A program made the translations under genes and the position numbers. The notes beneath the pieces are model-generated. The model was not told where the DNA came from. It saw only the letters and a list, made by a program, of their open reading frames with translations, and made no database searches. From Microcaldota archaeon (GTDB lineage: Archaea; Micrarchaeota; Micrarchaeia; Anstonellales; Anstonellaceae): a stretch of DNA of 29,369 nt. The DNA lies in assembly GCA_026396355.1 (NCBI GenBank), contig JAPLWY010000001.1:5602-34970 (forward strand), given 5' to 3'. Of this stretch, positions 23,647 to 29,369 are shown in pieces (within the stretch, counting starts at the first letter, position 1; every line of letters begins with the position of its first letter).

Positions 23647-23739
23647 CGGGCCCAGTGGGATTTGAACCCACGGCACGCGGATTGCTCCGCGATGGTGCGC
23701 GTAAGAGTCCGCTGCTCTACCAAGCTGAGCTATGGGCCC
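23647..23739 (-). tRNA. tRNA-Lys(CTT) with a 19-nt intron
   Basis: Complete cloverleaf. The acceptor is GGGCCCA/TGGGCCC with discriminator G, the D-stem is GCTC/GAGC, the anticodon stem is GCGGA/TCCGC with loop CTCTTAA (anticodon CTT), the variable loop is GTGCC, and the T-stem GTGGG/CCCAC has loop TTCAAAT. CCA is not encoded. The 19-nt intron (23683-23701) lies after position 37, or after 36 because the repeated A allows a one-base shift. It folds as a relaxed bulge-helix-bulge: CTC/GAG helix, 3-nt bulges TTA and CAA, capped by CGCG/CGCG. Mature length 74. The upstream TAATAAAAG is a likely TATA box. Confidence 0.93.
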
Positions 23740-23819
23740 GCGAGTGCCCTTTTATTAGGGGAAGAATATAAAAATGTGCCCAGAAAGCTATAGATATAGG
23801 AATTTGTATTGGCGATCCC

Positions 23820-24815
23820 ATGGTTGTCTCTGAATTGGAAACGCGCGTGGCAAGCCTAAACCGGCCTGTTCGCAACCAGATTTGGAAGGTTTTTGGCAGG
23901 AAGCGCGCGCCGTGGGAAGTATATGGCCTTCTTTCTGAATTTCTATTGGTCGAAGGCAAACGCCTAAGGCCTGCGCTTTGCATTGCCACCTGCTCCGCAG
24001 TTGGAGGGAAGCCGCTGGATTCCCTGCATGCAGCATCGGCAATTGAGATGTTCCATAACTTCACCCTTATCCATGATGATATAGAGGACTCCTCGCTTCT
24101 GCGCAGGGGCAAGCCATGTATGTATGTCAAGTACGGGCTGCCGCTTGCCATGAATGCCGGAGACGGGCTCTTTATGATGGTGTGGCGAGAGGCGCTAGGG
24201 ATTGGGGGGGCGCGGAGCCTGGAGGCGCAGCGGCGCATGCTAGCGGCATTTACAAACGTGCTGGAAGGGCAGGCAATTGAATTGGGCTGGTATCATAAAA
24301 ACAACTGGGATATTGGCGAGAAACAATATTACCAAATGGTGCGGGGCAAGACTGGCGCGCTCATTGCAGCGTCCTGCGAGGTTGGCGCCTTGTTAGGAGG
24401 GGCCGACGAAAAAACATGCGAGGCAATGCGCAGGTTTGGAATGGGAATCGGTGTTGGCTTTCAGATAATTGATGATGTACTTAATTTGGTTGGGGACGAA
24501 AAAACCTATAAGAAGGAAATTGGCGGCGACATTTCGGAGGGCAAGCGCACTTTGATGACTATTTGGGCGCTTCGCCGCCTGCCAAAGCCGAAGGCGGGCG
24601 AGCTGCGGAACATCATGAAAAAGAAAATGAAGAGCAAACGTGACGTTGCGCGCGCAGTGAAGCTGATCTCCCAATCTGGCGCAATAGAGCTTGCCGCAAA
24701 CCGGGCGAAGAGGATAGTTTCCGAGGCAATTGCAGAGCTGGACACGCTTCCAAACAGCAGGGCAAAACGCGATTTGGTTCTGATGGCAGAGTACATCACA
24801 AAAAGGAAGCGTTGA
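23820..24815 (+). CDS. Geranylgeranyl (polyprenyl) diphosphate synthase
   Basis: Makes the C20 (or similar) prenyl chain for archaeal ether lipids by condensing isopentenyl diphosphate with allylic diphosphates. 331 aa. EGKRLRPAL carries the substrate Lys/Arg. The first Asp-rich motif is D86-D87-x-x-D90 in LIHDDIEDSSLLRRGKP. An aromatic F81 is five residues before D86, typical of archaeal GGPP synthases. The second motif is D218-D219 in GFQIIDDVLNLVGD, with Asn at the DDxxN position. KTGALIAASCEVGA and DISEGKRTLMTIWAL are further family motifs. AATATAAAAATG near 23765 is the likely TATA box. It is divergent from tRNA-Lys. Confidence 0.9.
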   Translation: MVVSELETRVASLNRPVRNQIWKVFGRKRAPWEVYGLLSEFLLVEGKRLRPALCIATCSAVGGKPLDSLHAASAIEMFHNFTLIHDDIEDSSLLRRGKPCMYVKYGLPLAMNAGDGLFMMVWREALGIGGARSLEAQRRMLAAFTNVLEGQAIELGWYHKNNWDIGEKQYYQMVRGKTGALIAASCEVGALLGGADEKTCEAMRRFGMGIGVGFQIIDDVLNLVGDEKTYKKEIGGDISEGKRTLMTIWALRRLPKPKAGELRNIMKKKMKSKRDVARAVKLISQSGAIELAANRAKRIVSEAIAELDTLPNSRAKRDLVLMAEYITKRKR

Positions 24816-24849
24816 GTTGCCGCCTAAGCGGGCAGAAAACGAAGGAAGA

Positions 24850-24867
24850 TTTTTAAATTGGAACCGA
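24850..24867 (+). promoter_or_regulatory. Promoter element of the second PRC-barrel gene
   Basis: TTTTTAAATTGGAACCGA, 17 of 18 bases identical to 4023-4040 (minus strand). Located 34 bases before ATG 24901. Confidence 0.6.
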
Positions 24868-24900
24868 GAAGAAGGCGCAGGGCAGACCTAGGTGATGGTT

Positions 24901-25161
24901 ATGGTTATGAAAGTTTCGAAAATATATGGCATGGACATCTACACGGATGGCGGCAAGTTCCTTGGGAGAGTCCAGGAAATTCTCCTTGATCTTGAGCGCG
25001 GCGAAGTGATCAGGCTCACAATGGAGCCATTAAGCTCGGTTTCAAAGGATGAGGCAAAGCGCATCCTCCGCGACAAGAGCGTGCTTTACAAGAGTGTGAA
25101 GTCGGTTGAGGATGTTGTAGTTGTCACCAGGGGCGCAGCAGGTTCCGGTGTTGAAGCCTAA
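24901..25161 (+). CDS. PRC-barrel domain protein (second copy)
   Basis: 86 aa, one PRC-barrel: VSKIYGMDIYTDGGKFLGRV, then LDLERGEVIRLTMEPLS, then VLYKSVKSVEDVVVVTRG. Three in-frame ATGs (24895, 24901, 24907) follow GGTGA at 24891. 24901 is chosen because its distance to the promoter element and to GGTGA equals that of the first PRC-barrel gene. The two copies differ in sequence but share fold, size and promoter. Stand-alone pairs of such proteins (CdpB1/CdpB2) act in cell division in haloarchaea; a similar job here is inference. T-rich tracts right after the stop probably end transcription. Confidence 0.82.
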   Translation: MVMKVSKIYGMDIYTDGGKFLGRVQEILLDLERGEVIRLTMEPLSSVSKDEAKRILRDKSVLYKSVKSVEDVVVVTRGAAGSGVEA

Positions 25162-25166
25162 GTGTT

Positions 25167-25195
25167 AGTTTTTCTTTTTAATTTTCCTTTTTTCC
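25167..25195 (+). terminator. T-tract terminator after the second PRC-barrel gene
   Basis: Runs of five, five, four and six T within 30 bases (TAGTTTTTCTTTTTAATTTT and following), immediately downstream of the stop. Archaeal RNA polymerase terminates at such T-rich tracts without a hairpin. Confidence 0.6.
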
Positions 25196-25236
25196 GGTCC
25201 TCCTTGCCTACCGGCCAAAAAATACGATATCACACA

Positions 25237-25254
25237 TATAAAAATAATTTTATA
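25237..25254. promoter_or_regulatory. Back-to-back TATA boxes in the AT-rich region
   Basis: TATAAAA ATAA TTTTATA is a perfect 7-bp inverted repeat giving a consensus TATA box on each strand. The plus-strand box is centred about 26-27 bases before 25267, the first base of the hairpin element. Confidence 0.5.
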
Positions 25255-25266
25255 CATATACCAGAC

Positions 25267-25440
25267 CCCCACAGTTCCACTAATTCTAAGGGTGTGGTTT
25301 TTGTTCTTGTTCTCGATGATTTTTGTTGTTGTTTGTGTTTTAATTAGTTTTTTGTAACCATAGTTACATAACAACATACATACAATACATGTCAACTTAT
25401 CATATCATATATCATCATAAAAATTAGTGGAACTCAGGGG
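25267..25440 (+). ncRNA. Candidate structured RNA or hairpin element in the AT-rich gene-free region
   Basis: The stretch 25162-25463 has no credible protein gene and is far richer in A/T than its surroundings. 25267-25285 and 25422-25440 are terminal inverted repeats: CCCC, two unpaired bases, then 13 bp AGTTCCACTAATT. Inside, complementary pieces occur in strictly nested order: GATGAT (25315) with ATCATC (25411), GTTGTT (25325) with AACAAC (25370), and GTAAC-CATA-GTTAC (25354-25367) as the tip. A TATA box is 26 bases before the left end. This could be a small RNA whose ends pair, or a miniature inverted-repeat element. No box C/D, SRP or RNase P signature seen, and no target-site duplication. 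Confidence 0.4.
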
Positions 25441-25456
25441 CTCCCCTAGGGCCAAT

Positions 25457-25463
25457 AAAAAAA
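25457..25463 (-). terminator. T7 tract ending the initiator tRNA transcript
   Basis: Seven T on the minus strand immediately after the tRNA 3' end (25464). Confidence 0.5.
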
Positions 25464-25576
25464 TAGCGGGAAGTGGATTTGAATTCAGCGATCGGCCAAG
25501 CAACAAGGTGCCCTGCCATCTCCACTGATCTCTGGGTTATGAGCCCAGCGGGCACTCCAAACTACCCTATCCCGCT
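25464..25576 (-). tRNA. Initiator tRNA-Met(CAT) with a 38-nt intron in the T-arm
   Basis: The acceptor is AGCGGGA/TCCCGCT with the A1-U72 pair of initiators and discriminator A. The D-stem is GGGT/GCCC. The anticodon stem is CTGGG/CCCAG, with the three G-C pairs of initiators, and the loop is CTCATAA. The variable loop is AGATC, and the T-stem AGTGG/CCACT has loop TTCAAAT. The 38-nt intron (25484-25521) lies between positions 53 and 54; the flanking bases do not allow the boundary to slide. AGTG of the T-stem can pair with CGCT near the intron 3' end, and a 3-nt bulge GAA precedes the exon, a relaxed bulge-helix-bulge. Mature length 75. TTTTAATTA at about 25603-25611 is a likely TATA box. Confidence 0.92.
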
Positions 25577-25613
25577 AATGTTTGCCATTATAAGAAGACG
25601 TAATTAAAAGGCT

Positions 25614-26327
25614 TTACTTCCGCTTTCGCTCAAGGAAATCGAGACCCGCGCCGCAACTCCCGCACTTGAACTCCGAATCAACCGCGGTTTCAAAACCAAC
25701 AACCTTTTCTGGGCTGCACCTTAGGCAGCGGTATTTTTCACCATCACTCTCACTCGCAATTTCCCCAACCTCAACCACGGTTTCATCCGTGGTGAACCTC
25801 TTCAACTGATCCTCACTCATCTTCCAAATATACGAGTACCAGCCGCTATCCTTGTCGCGTATGCGGGTGTATGAGAACAGCCCCTCACTATGCAGCCTGT
25901 TGAGAACCACCCTAACGTCACTTGCCCGGATATTGGTTCTCCTTGCCAGCTCCTCGTCGCTCATATCAGTGTCAAAGTCACGTATGATGTTGATGGTATT
26001 CTCACCACCCAGCTCAATCAGCTTCTGTCTCGCCTCTGCGCTTGCGAGTACTGCTGCCCGCAGTGTTTTCGAGTAGGTTGATTTTTTCACCACGGTTTCG
26101 GGTGAAGCGGTTTTTTTCTCAAATTGCCTTTTCAAAGAAGAAGCGGACTGGGGCGTTTTTTTTGCCGTGTTGAATTTTTTCACAACACCCATTTTTCTTG
26201 CGCCAGATTTTGCGCCCACGAGCTTTGCCTTCCCAATTTTCACATTCCTTGATTTTATAGCGCTTAACTTAGGTTTTTTCGCTCCAAAGTTTTTCGCCTT
26301 GGTTGTGAACTTTTTTGGCTTAGGCAT
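25614..26327 (-). CDS. tfe: Transcription factor E (TFE alpha)
   Basis: Helps TBP/TFB and RNA polymerase open promoters; homologue of TFIIE-alpha. 237 aa, longer than the usual 170-180 because of an N-terminal Lys-rich extension (residues 1-85, many KK, low complexity, probably disordered). Residues about 88-170 form the extended winged helix (MSDEELARRTNIRASDVRVV; RIRDKDSGWYSYIWKM, where W and Y are conserved). The zinc ribbon has C201, C204, C222 and C225 (CLRC; CGSC), closing with LDFLERKRK. It lies between the initiator tRNA and trm56 on the same strand. ATG 26327 is used; a start inside the Lys-rich region cannot be excluded. Confidence 0.9.
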   Translation of the reverse strand: MPKPKKFTTKAKNFGAKKPKLSAIKSRNVKIGKAKLVGAKSGARKMGVVKKFNTAKKTPQSASSLKRQFEKKTASPETVVKKSTYSKTLRAAVLASAEARQKLIELGGENTINIIRDFDTDMSDEELARRTNIRASDVRVVLNRLHSEGLFSYTRIRDKDSGWYSYIWKMSEDQLKRFTTDETVVEVGEIASESDGEKYRCLRCSPEKVVGFETAVDSEFKCGSCGAGLDFLERKRK

Positions 26328-26347
26328 TCAAAACCACGCTAGTTTTT

Positions 26348-26902
26348 CTAATCACTCTCGTTTATATCCCTTAAGCTGTTTTTACCATGAACAACTAACT
26401 TGCCACACGCCTTGGGCACAATCCTGATTTTTCCCTCAAACTTCTTTCCCAATTCCTTTCCCCCAAACAACCTGTCGAGGAAAAGCGCGGTTGCCGCAAC
26501 TTCCGAGTGCGGCTGGTTAGTGACTGAAACATTATAGTCTGCAAGCTCGTAAATTTCCTGCGGCACTTTTCCTGCGCCCACCACTACGACGCACTTATCT
26601 ACCTTTTTTTTCAAAAGCACGCGCCGAAAGTCAATTCCATACATTGTCAGATGCGCAATTTTCCAACCATCCCGCTTTTTCTTTCGGATAAACAACTGCC
26701 AATTCTCCTCGTAGCGGATTGGGAATTTCCCGCCCCACACCTCGCTCACCTTTTCTATTCCCCGCAGCACCGACTCATCCCTTTCACCGCAAAGCACTCC
26801 TTCCGTTGCTCCAAGCGCGCGCGCAGTCAGGAAAACATGGGTGGTTATCCTCTGGTCCCGCAGCCTGCGGTGCCCCAATCGCAATATGCAAACTTTTGCC
26901 AT
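26348..26902 (-). CDS. trm56: tRNA (cytidine(56)-2'-O)-methyltransferase
   Basis: Archaea-specific SPOUT enzyme methylating the ribose of C56 in the T-loop, using S-adenosylmethionine. 184 aa. Family signatures: CILRLGHRRLRDQRITTHVF at the start, LTARALGATEGVLCG, VVVVGAGKVPQEIYELADYN (knot with the cofactor loop), VTNQPHSEVAATALFLDRLF, and a C-terminal strand IRIVPKACGKLVV. ATG 26902 is leaderless, about 25 bases from the shared TATA box at 26924-26929. It precedes tfe on the same strand (20-base gap). The initiator tRNA 3' of tfe has its intron beside C56, so splicing must come before or affect this modification. Confidence 0.92.
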   Translation of the reverse strand: MAKVCILRLGHRRLRDQRITTHVFLTARALGATEGVLCGERDESVLRGIEKVSEVWGGKFPIRYEENWQLFIRKKKRDGWKIAHLTMYGIDFRRVLLKKKVDKCVVVVGAGKVPQEIYELADYNVSVTNQPHSEVAATALFLDRLFGGKELGKKFEGKIRIVPKACGKLVVHGKNSLRDINESD

Positions 26903-26923
26903 GCGCTCAATCCCAATGCACTC

Positions 26924-26929
26924 TTTAAA
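26924..26929. promoter_or_regulatory. Symmetric TATA box shared by trm56 and the PIN-domain gene
   Basis: TTTAAA palindrome within CTCTTTAAAACC. The trm56 ATG (26902) lies 24-25 bases and the PIN GTG (26953) 26-27 bases from its centre, on opposite strands. Same layout as at 20800-20807. Confidence 0.6.
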
Positions 26930-26952
26930 ACCTTATTCGCCATTTCTCCCCT

Positions 26953-27342
26953 GTGGAGAAAATACTCGTTGATACCAACATGTTCCTATCCCAATTCGAA
27001 TTCAGGCTCGATCTTCCTAGCGAGCTTTTGCGGATAGCCAGGGGGCCAGTCACGCTCATCGTCCCCTCCGGTGCAATCGACGAGATGCGAACGCTTTCCG
27101 GCAGGACTGGCAAGCGCGCAGTCGCTGCCCGCTTTGCCCTGCAGCATTTTGATTCCCTCCAGGGGAAATTCAAATTGCAAATAGAGAAAAGCGAAGGCAA
27201 GGTCGACGATTGGATTATTAAATATGCGCAAAAAAACAAAATCTGCGTCGCAACCAACGACGCGCATCTTCGGCAAAGGCTGTTCGCATTGGATGTCAAA
27301 ACAATTGTGATAAAAAGCAAGTCCAAGCTGGAATACATCTGA
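26953..27342 (+). CDS. PIN-domain nuclease, archaeal Fcf1/VapC9-like
   Basis: 129 aa from GTG 26953 (leaderless from the shared TATA). PIN fold with acidic active site: D7 in ILVDTNMFL, E44 in GAIDEM, D85/D86 in KVDDWIIKYA, and D103 in CVATNDAHLRQRL, followed by IVIKSKSKLEY. This is the archaeal family related to Fcf1/Utp24, expected to cut RNA, possibly rRNA precursors. No antitoxin gene lies beside it, so a toxin-antitoxin role is less likely. It shares its promoter with trm56, which fits an RNA-maturation role (inference). Confidence 0.85.
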   Translation: MEKILVDTNMFLSQFEFRLDLPSELLRIARGPVTLIVPSGAIDEMRTLSGRTGKRAVAARFALQHFDSLQGKFKLQIEKSEGKVDDWIIKYAQKNKICVATNDAHLRQRLFALDVKTIVIKSKSKLEYI

Positions 27343-27387
27343 CCATGCCTTTCCAAAACTGACGCTTACATAATTAGAGGTGGTTTA

Positions 27388-29369
27388 TTGGTATCTGCAA
27401 ACCTAGTATATGCAAACCTGCCTGGCTGGGCAATCTACATCCCCGCGCTCCTCGCGCTCATCGGACTGGTTTACGGGGCAAAATGCGCATTCTCAATATT
27501 CAAAAAAGACGAGGGCACGGAGAAAATGAAGAAAATTTCCGGCGCCATACGCGAAGGCTCTGACGCCTATCTCAAACGCCAGTTTGGCACCATAATTCTC
27601 TTTGCAGTCGCCATCACAATCATTCTTTACCTTGCTCTTGGCGCTGCGGTTGCAGTGGCATTTGTAATTGGCGCACTCGCCTCTGGATTGGTGGGCTACC
27701 TTGGCATGTACCTCGCAGTCCGTTCCAACGCACGCGCAGCGCACGCCTCTCTCACTTCAATGCAAGACGCGCTCTCGGTCCCATTCGGCGCTGGAGTTGT
27801 AAGCGGCTCGCTCGTTTCCGGCATCGGGATTCTCGGCGTATCTTTGGTATTCATCGGCGTCTACCTGATATTCGGGCAAACGCAGGCGGCACTCGCACAG
27901 GCGGGGCAGGCGCTCATTGGCTTTGCCTTTGGCGCCAACCTGCTTGCACTTTTCATGAGAGTGGGCGGAGGCATTTTCACCAAGGCTGCTGATGTTGGCG
28001 CTGACCTGGTCGGCAAAGTGGAAAAAGGGATCCCAGAGGACGACCCTCGCAATCCTGCAACCATTGCGGACAATGTCGGGGACAATGTCGGCGACTGCGC
28101 AGGCATGGGCGCTGACGTTTTCGAGTCTTACACCGTCACAATAATCGCAACCATGGTGCTTGGGCTTGCCTCAGGCATCACAGGCGCGCTCTTCCCTCTC
28201 CTCGTGGTTGGCACGGCAATGATAATCGGGCTTGCCAGCAGCATTTTCGTGCGCGTGAAAAACGAGGCAGAATACCCGTTCGAGGCAATGAAGCGCGGCT
28301 TTATGATTTCAACCATCCTTTCTGCAGCAGCGTTCGCAATACTTTCCGTATTCCTGCTTGGCAGCTGGGCGCCATTCGGGGCGCTCCTGACCGGGCTGAT
28401 TGCAACTCATGTGATAATGAACTTCACCGAGTATTACACTTCAACAAAGCACAGACCAGTGCAGGAAATTGCGAACGCCGCGCAATCCGGCGCAGGCACT
28501 GCGCTCATTTCCGGGCTCGGAATAGGCATGGAGTCTGCAGTTGTCGGAATATTGGTGGTCGCACTTGCAATAGCCGTTGGCTTCTTCGGCTTTGGCTTGG
28601 GCTACTTCGGAATCGCGCTTGTCGGCTTGGGCATGCTCTCTACCACTACGATGATAATGGCAATGGACACATTCGGCCCTATTTCAGACAATGCAAACGG
28701 GATAGGCGAGATGTCCGGGCTTGCCTCTGAGGGCAGGCACAGGATGGACAAGCTTGATGCGGTTGGCAACACCACAAAGGCAGTGACAAAAGGGTTTGCA
28801 ATAAGCTCTGCCGCAATCGCTGCGGTTGCGCTGTTCTCCACCTTTTTTGAGAGCACCGGGCTGTCCTCGATAAACGTGGCGCTCCCCAATGTTTTCATCG
28901 GCCTTCTGATAGGCGGCGCATTGCCCTTCCTGTTCTCCTCAATGACAATGAAGGCAGTCGGGCGCGCGGCAAACCTGGTGGTTGAGGAAGTGCGCAGGCA
29001 GTTCAAGGACCCTGCAATAATGAAGGGCACCAAGGACCCAGACTACGCAAAATGCGTGGACATCTCAACCAAGGCAGCAATTGACTCGCTTTACCTGCCA
29101 GCTGCAATAGTAGTGCTCACCCCGATCATAATAGGGGGCGGCCCGGCATTATTCGGTCTTGCCCCCCAATTCGGGCTTGAGGCGCTTGGCGGCTTCCTTG
29201 CAGGCGCGATAATGGTCTCCCAGCTGATGGCCGTGTTCATGTCAAACGCCGGCGGAGCCTGGGACAATGCCAAGAAATACATAGAAGAGGGACACCTTGG
29301 CGGCAAAGGCGGCGACGCGCACAAGGCGGCAGTGGTCGGCGACACAGTGGGCGATCCTTTCAAGGACAC
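27388..29369 (+). CDS. hppA: Membrane proton-pumping inorganic pyrophosphatase, partial
   Basis: Hydrolyses pyrophosphate and pumps H+ across the membrane. 660 codons are seen and the frame is open at the right edge; the family has about 670-770 residues and 16 helices, so little is missing. Substrate site: D202 in ADVGADLVGKVEKGIPEDD, then NPATIADNVGDNVGDCAGMG and FESYTVT. The second Asp cluster is MAMDTFGPISDNANGIGEM. K464 in AVGNTTKAVTKGF is the Lys found in K+-independent H+ pumps, where K+-dependent ones have Ala. TTG 27388 is chosen as start because GAGGTGG lies at 27377-27383 and no ATG or GTG suits. It would conserve energy from biosynthetic pyrophosphate, in a genome that also makes PRPP, tRNA and prenyl chains. 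Confidence 0.93.
   Translation, partial: MVSANLVYANLPGWAIYIPALLALIGLVYGAKCAFSIFKKDEGTEKMKKISGAIREGSDAYLKRQFGTIILFAVAITIILYLALGAAVAVAFVIGALASGLVGYLGMYLAVRSNARAAHASLTSMQDALSVPFGAGVVSGSLVSGIGILGVSLVFIGVYLIFGQTQAALAQAGQALIGFAFGANLLALFMRVGGGIFTKAADVGADLVGKVEKGIPEDDPRNPATIADNVGDNVGDCAGMGADVFESYTVTIIATMVLGLASGITGALFPLLVVGTAMIIGLASSIFVRVKNEAEYPFEAMKRGFMISTILSAAAFAILSVFLLGSWAPFGALLTGLIATHVIMNFTEYYTSTKHRPVQEIANAAQSGAGTALISGLGIGMESAVVGILVVALAIAVGFFGFGLGYFGIALVGLGMLSTTTMIMAMDTFGPISDNANGIGEMSGLASEGRHRMDKLDAVGNTTKAVTKGFAISSAAIAAVALFSTFFESTGLSSINVALPNVFIGLLIGGALPFLFSSMTMKAVGRAANLVVEEVRRQFKDPAIMKGTKDPDYAKCVDISTKAAIDSLYLPAAIVVLTPIIIGGGPALFGLAPQFGLEALGGFLAGAIMVSQLMAVFMSNAGGAWDNAKKYIEEGHLGGKGGDAHKAAVVGDTVGDPFKD

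Noticed and set aside
25312..25320. Possible C box (CGATGAT) of a box C/D guide RNA
   Set aside because: No CTGA D box at a suitable distance and no C'/D' pair; the GATGAT pairs inside the hairpin instead.
25162..25395. Short open frames on both strands in the AT-rich region (61 and 76 codons)
   Set aside because: No ribosome-binding site, low-complexity composition, and they cross the hairpin element and its TATA boxes.
1..29369. CRISPR array, insertion sequence, rRNA or integrase
   Set aside because: No regularly spaced repeats, transposase or integrase motifs, or rRNA-like stretches were seen on either strand.

Overview
The window is archaeal. It shows archaeal TFE, replication factor C large subunit, Trm56, Taw1, a class I DhnA-type aldolase, a PIN-domain protein of the Fcf1-like archaeal type, TATA-box promoters about 26 bases upstream of leaderless starts, and GGTGA/GAGGTG Shine-Dalgarno sites. 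A tRNA-splicing endonuclease with three units in one chain, two intron-bearing tRNAs (one intron in the T-arm), class III signal peptides and very tight gene packing point to a DPANN archaeon, most likely Micrarchaeota (ARMAN-type). That placement is an inference from gene content, not from a phylogeny.

Layout. 1-4040 is a leftward block: PRC-barrel protein, lemA-htpX, pyrB, a winged-helix protein and two small membrane proteins, the last running off the left edge. 4153-5847 is a rightward gluconeogenic pair (class I aldolase and type I fructose-1,6-bisphosphatase). 5869-8860 holds endA (leftward) divergent from taw1, followed by a HAD hydrolase gene broken by a small internal inversion. 8870-9510 is a pair of pilin-like secreted proteins. 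9619-15043 is topA plus two glycosyltransferase-type genes. 15036-18315 is leftward: prs, a VirB4/HerA-like ATPase and a coiled-coil/winged-helix protein. 18401-20778 is leftward: a zinc-ribbon protein, an EndA-like protein without the catalytic residues, and rfcL. 20830-23596 is rightward: a frameshifted YchF-type GTPase and a Cys-rich membrane-anchored protein. 23647-25161 holds tRNA-Lys, a prenyl synthase and a second PRC-barrel gene. 25162-25463 is the only long gene-free stretch; it is AT-rich and carries a 174-bp imperfect hairpin with its own upstream TATA box. 25464-27342 holds the initiator tRNA, tfe, trm56 and a PIN-domain gene, and hppA (proton pyrophosphatase) leaves the window at the right edge.

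Several genes share one theme, tRNA maturation: a three-unit EndA, a separate EndA-like paralogue, Taw1 (wyosine), Trm56 (C56 2'-O-methylation) and two intron-containing tRNAs. The initiator tRNA intron lies at position 53/54, three bases from the Trm56 target.

Three genes look damaged in different ways: a 118-124 bp inversion in the HAD gene, a deletion of about 22 nt over switch I in the GTPase, and a frame conflict at the ATPase 3' end that coincides with an A AAA AAC heptamer. Each may be an assembly error, a real mutation, or (for the ATPase) programmed frameshifting. The inversion can be repaired on paper with complete restoration of the reading frame. The strongest leads are that inversion, the extra EndA paralogue, the T-arm intron, the AT-rich hairpin element, and the repeated use of one symmetric TATA box for two divergent leaderless genes.
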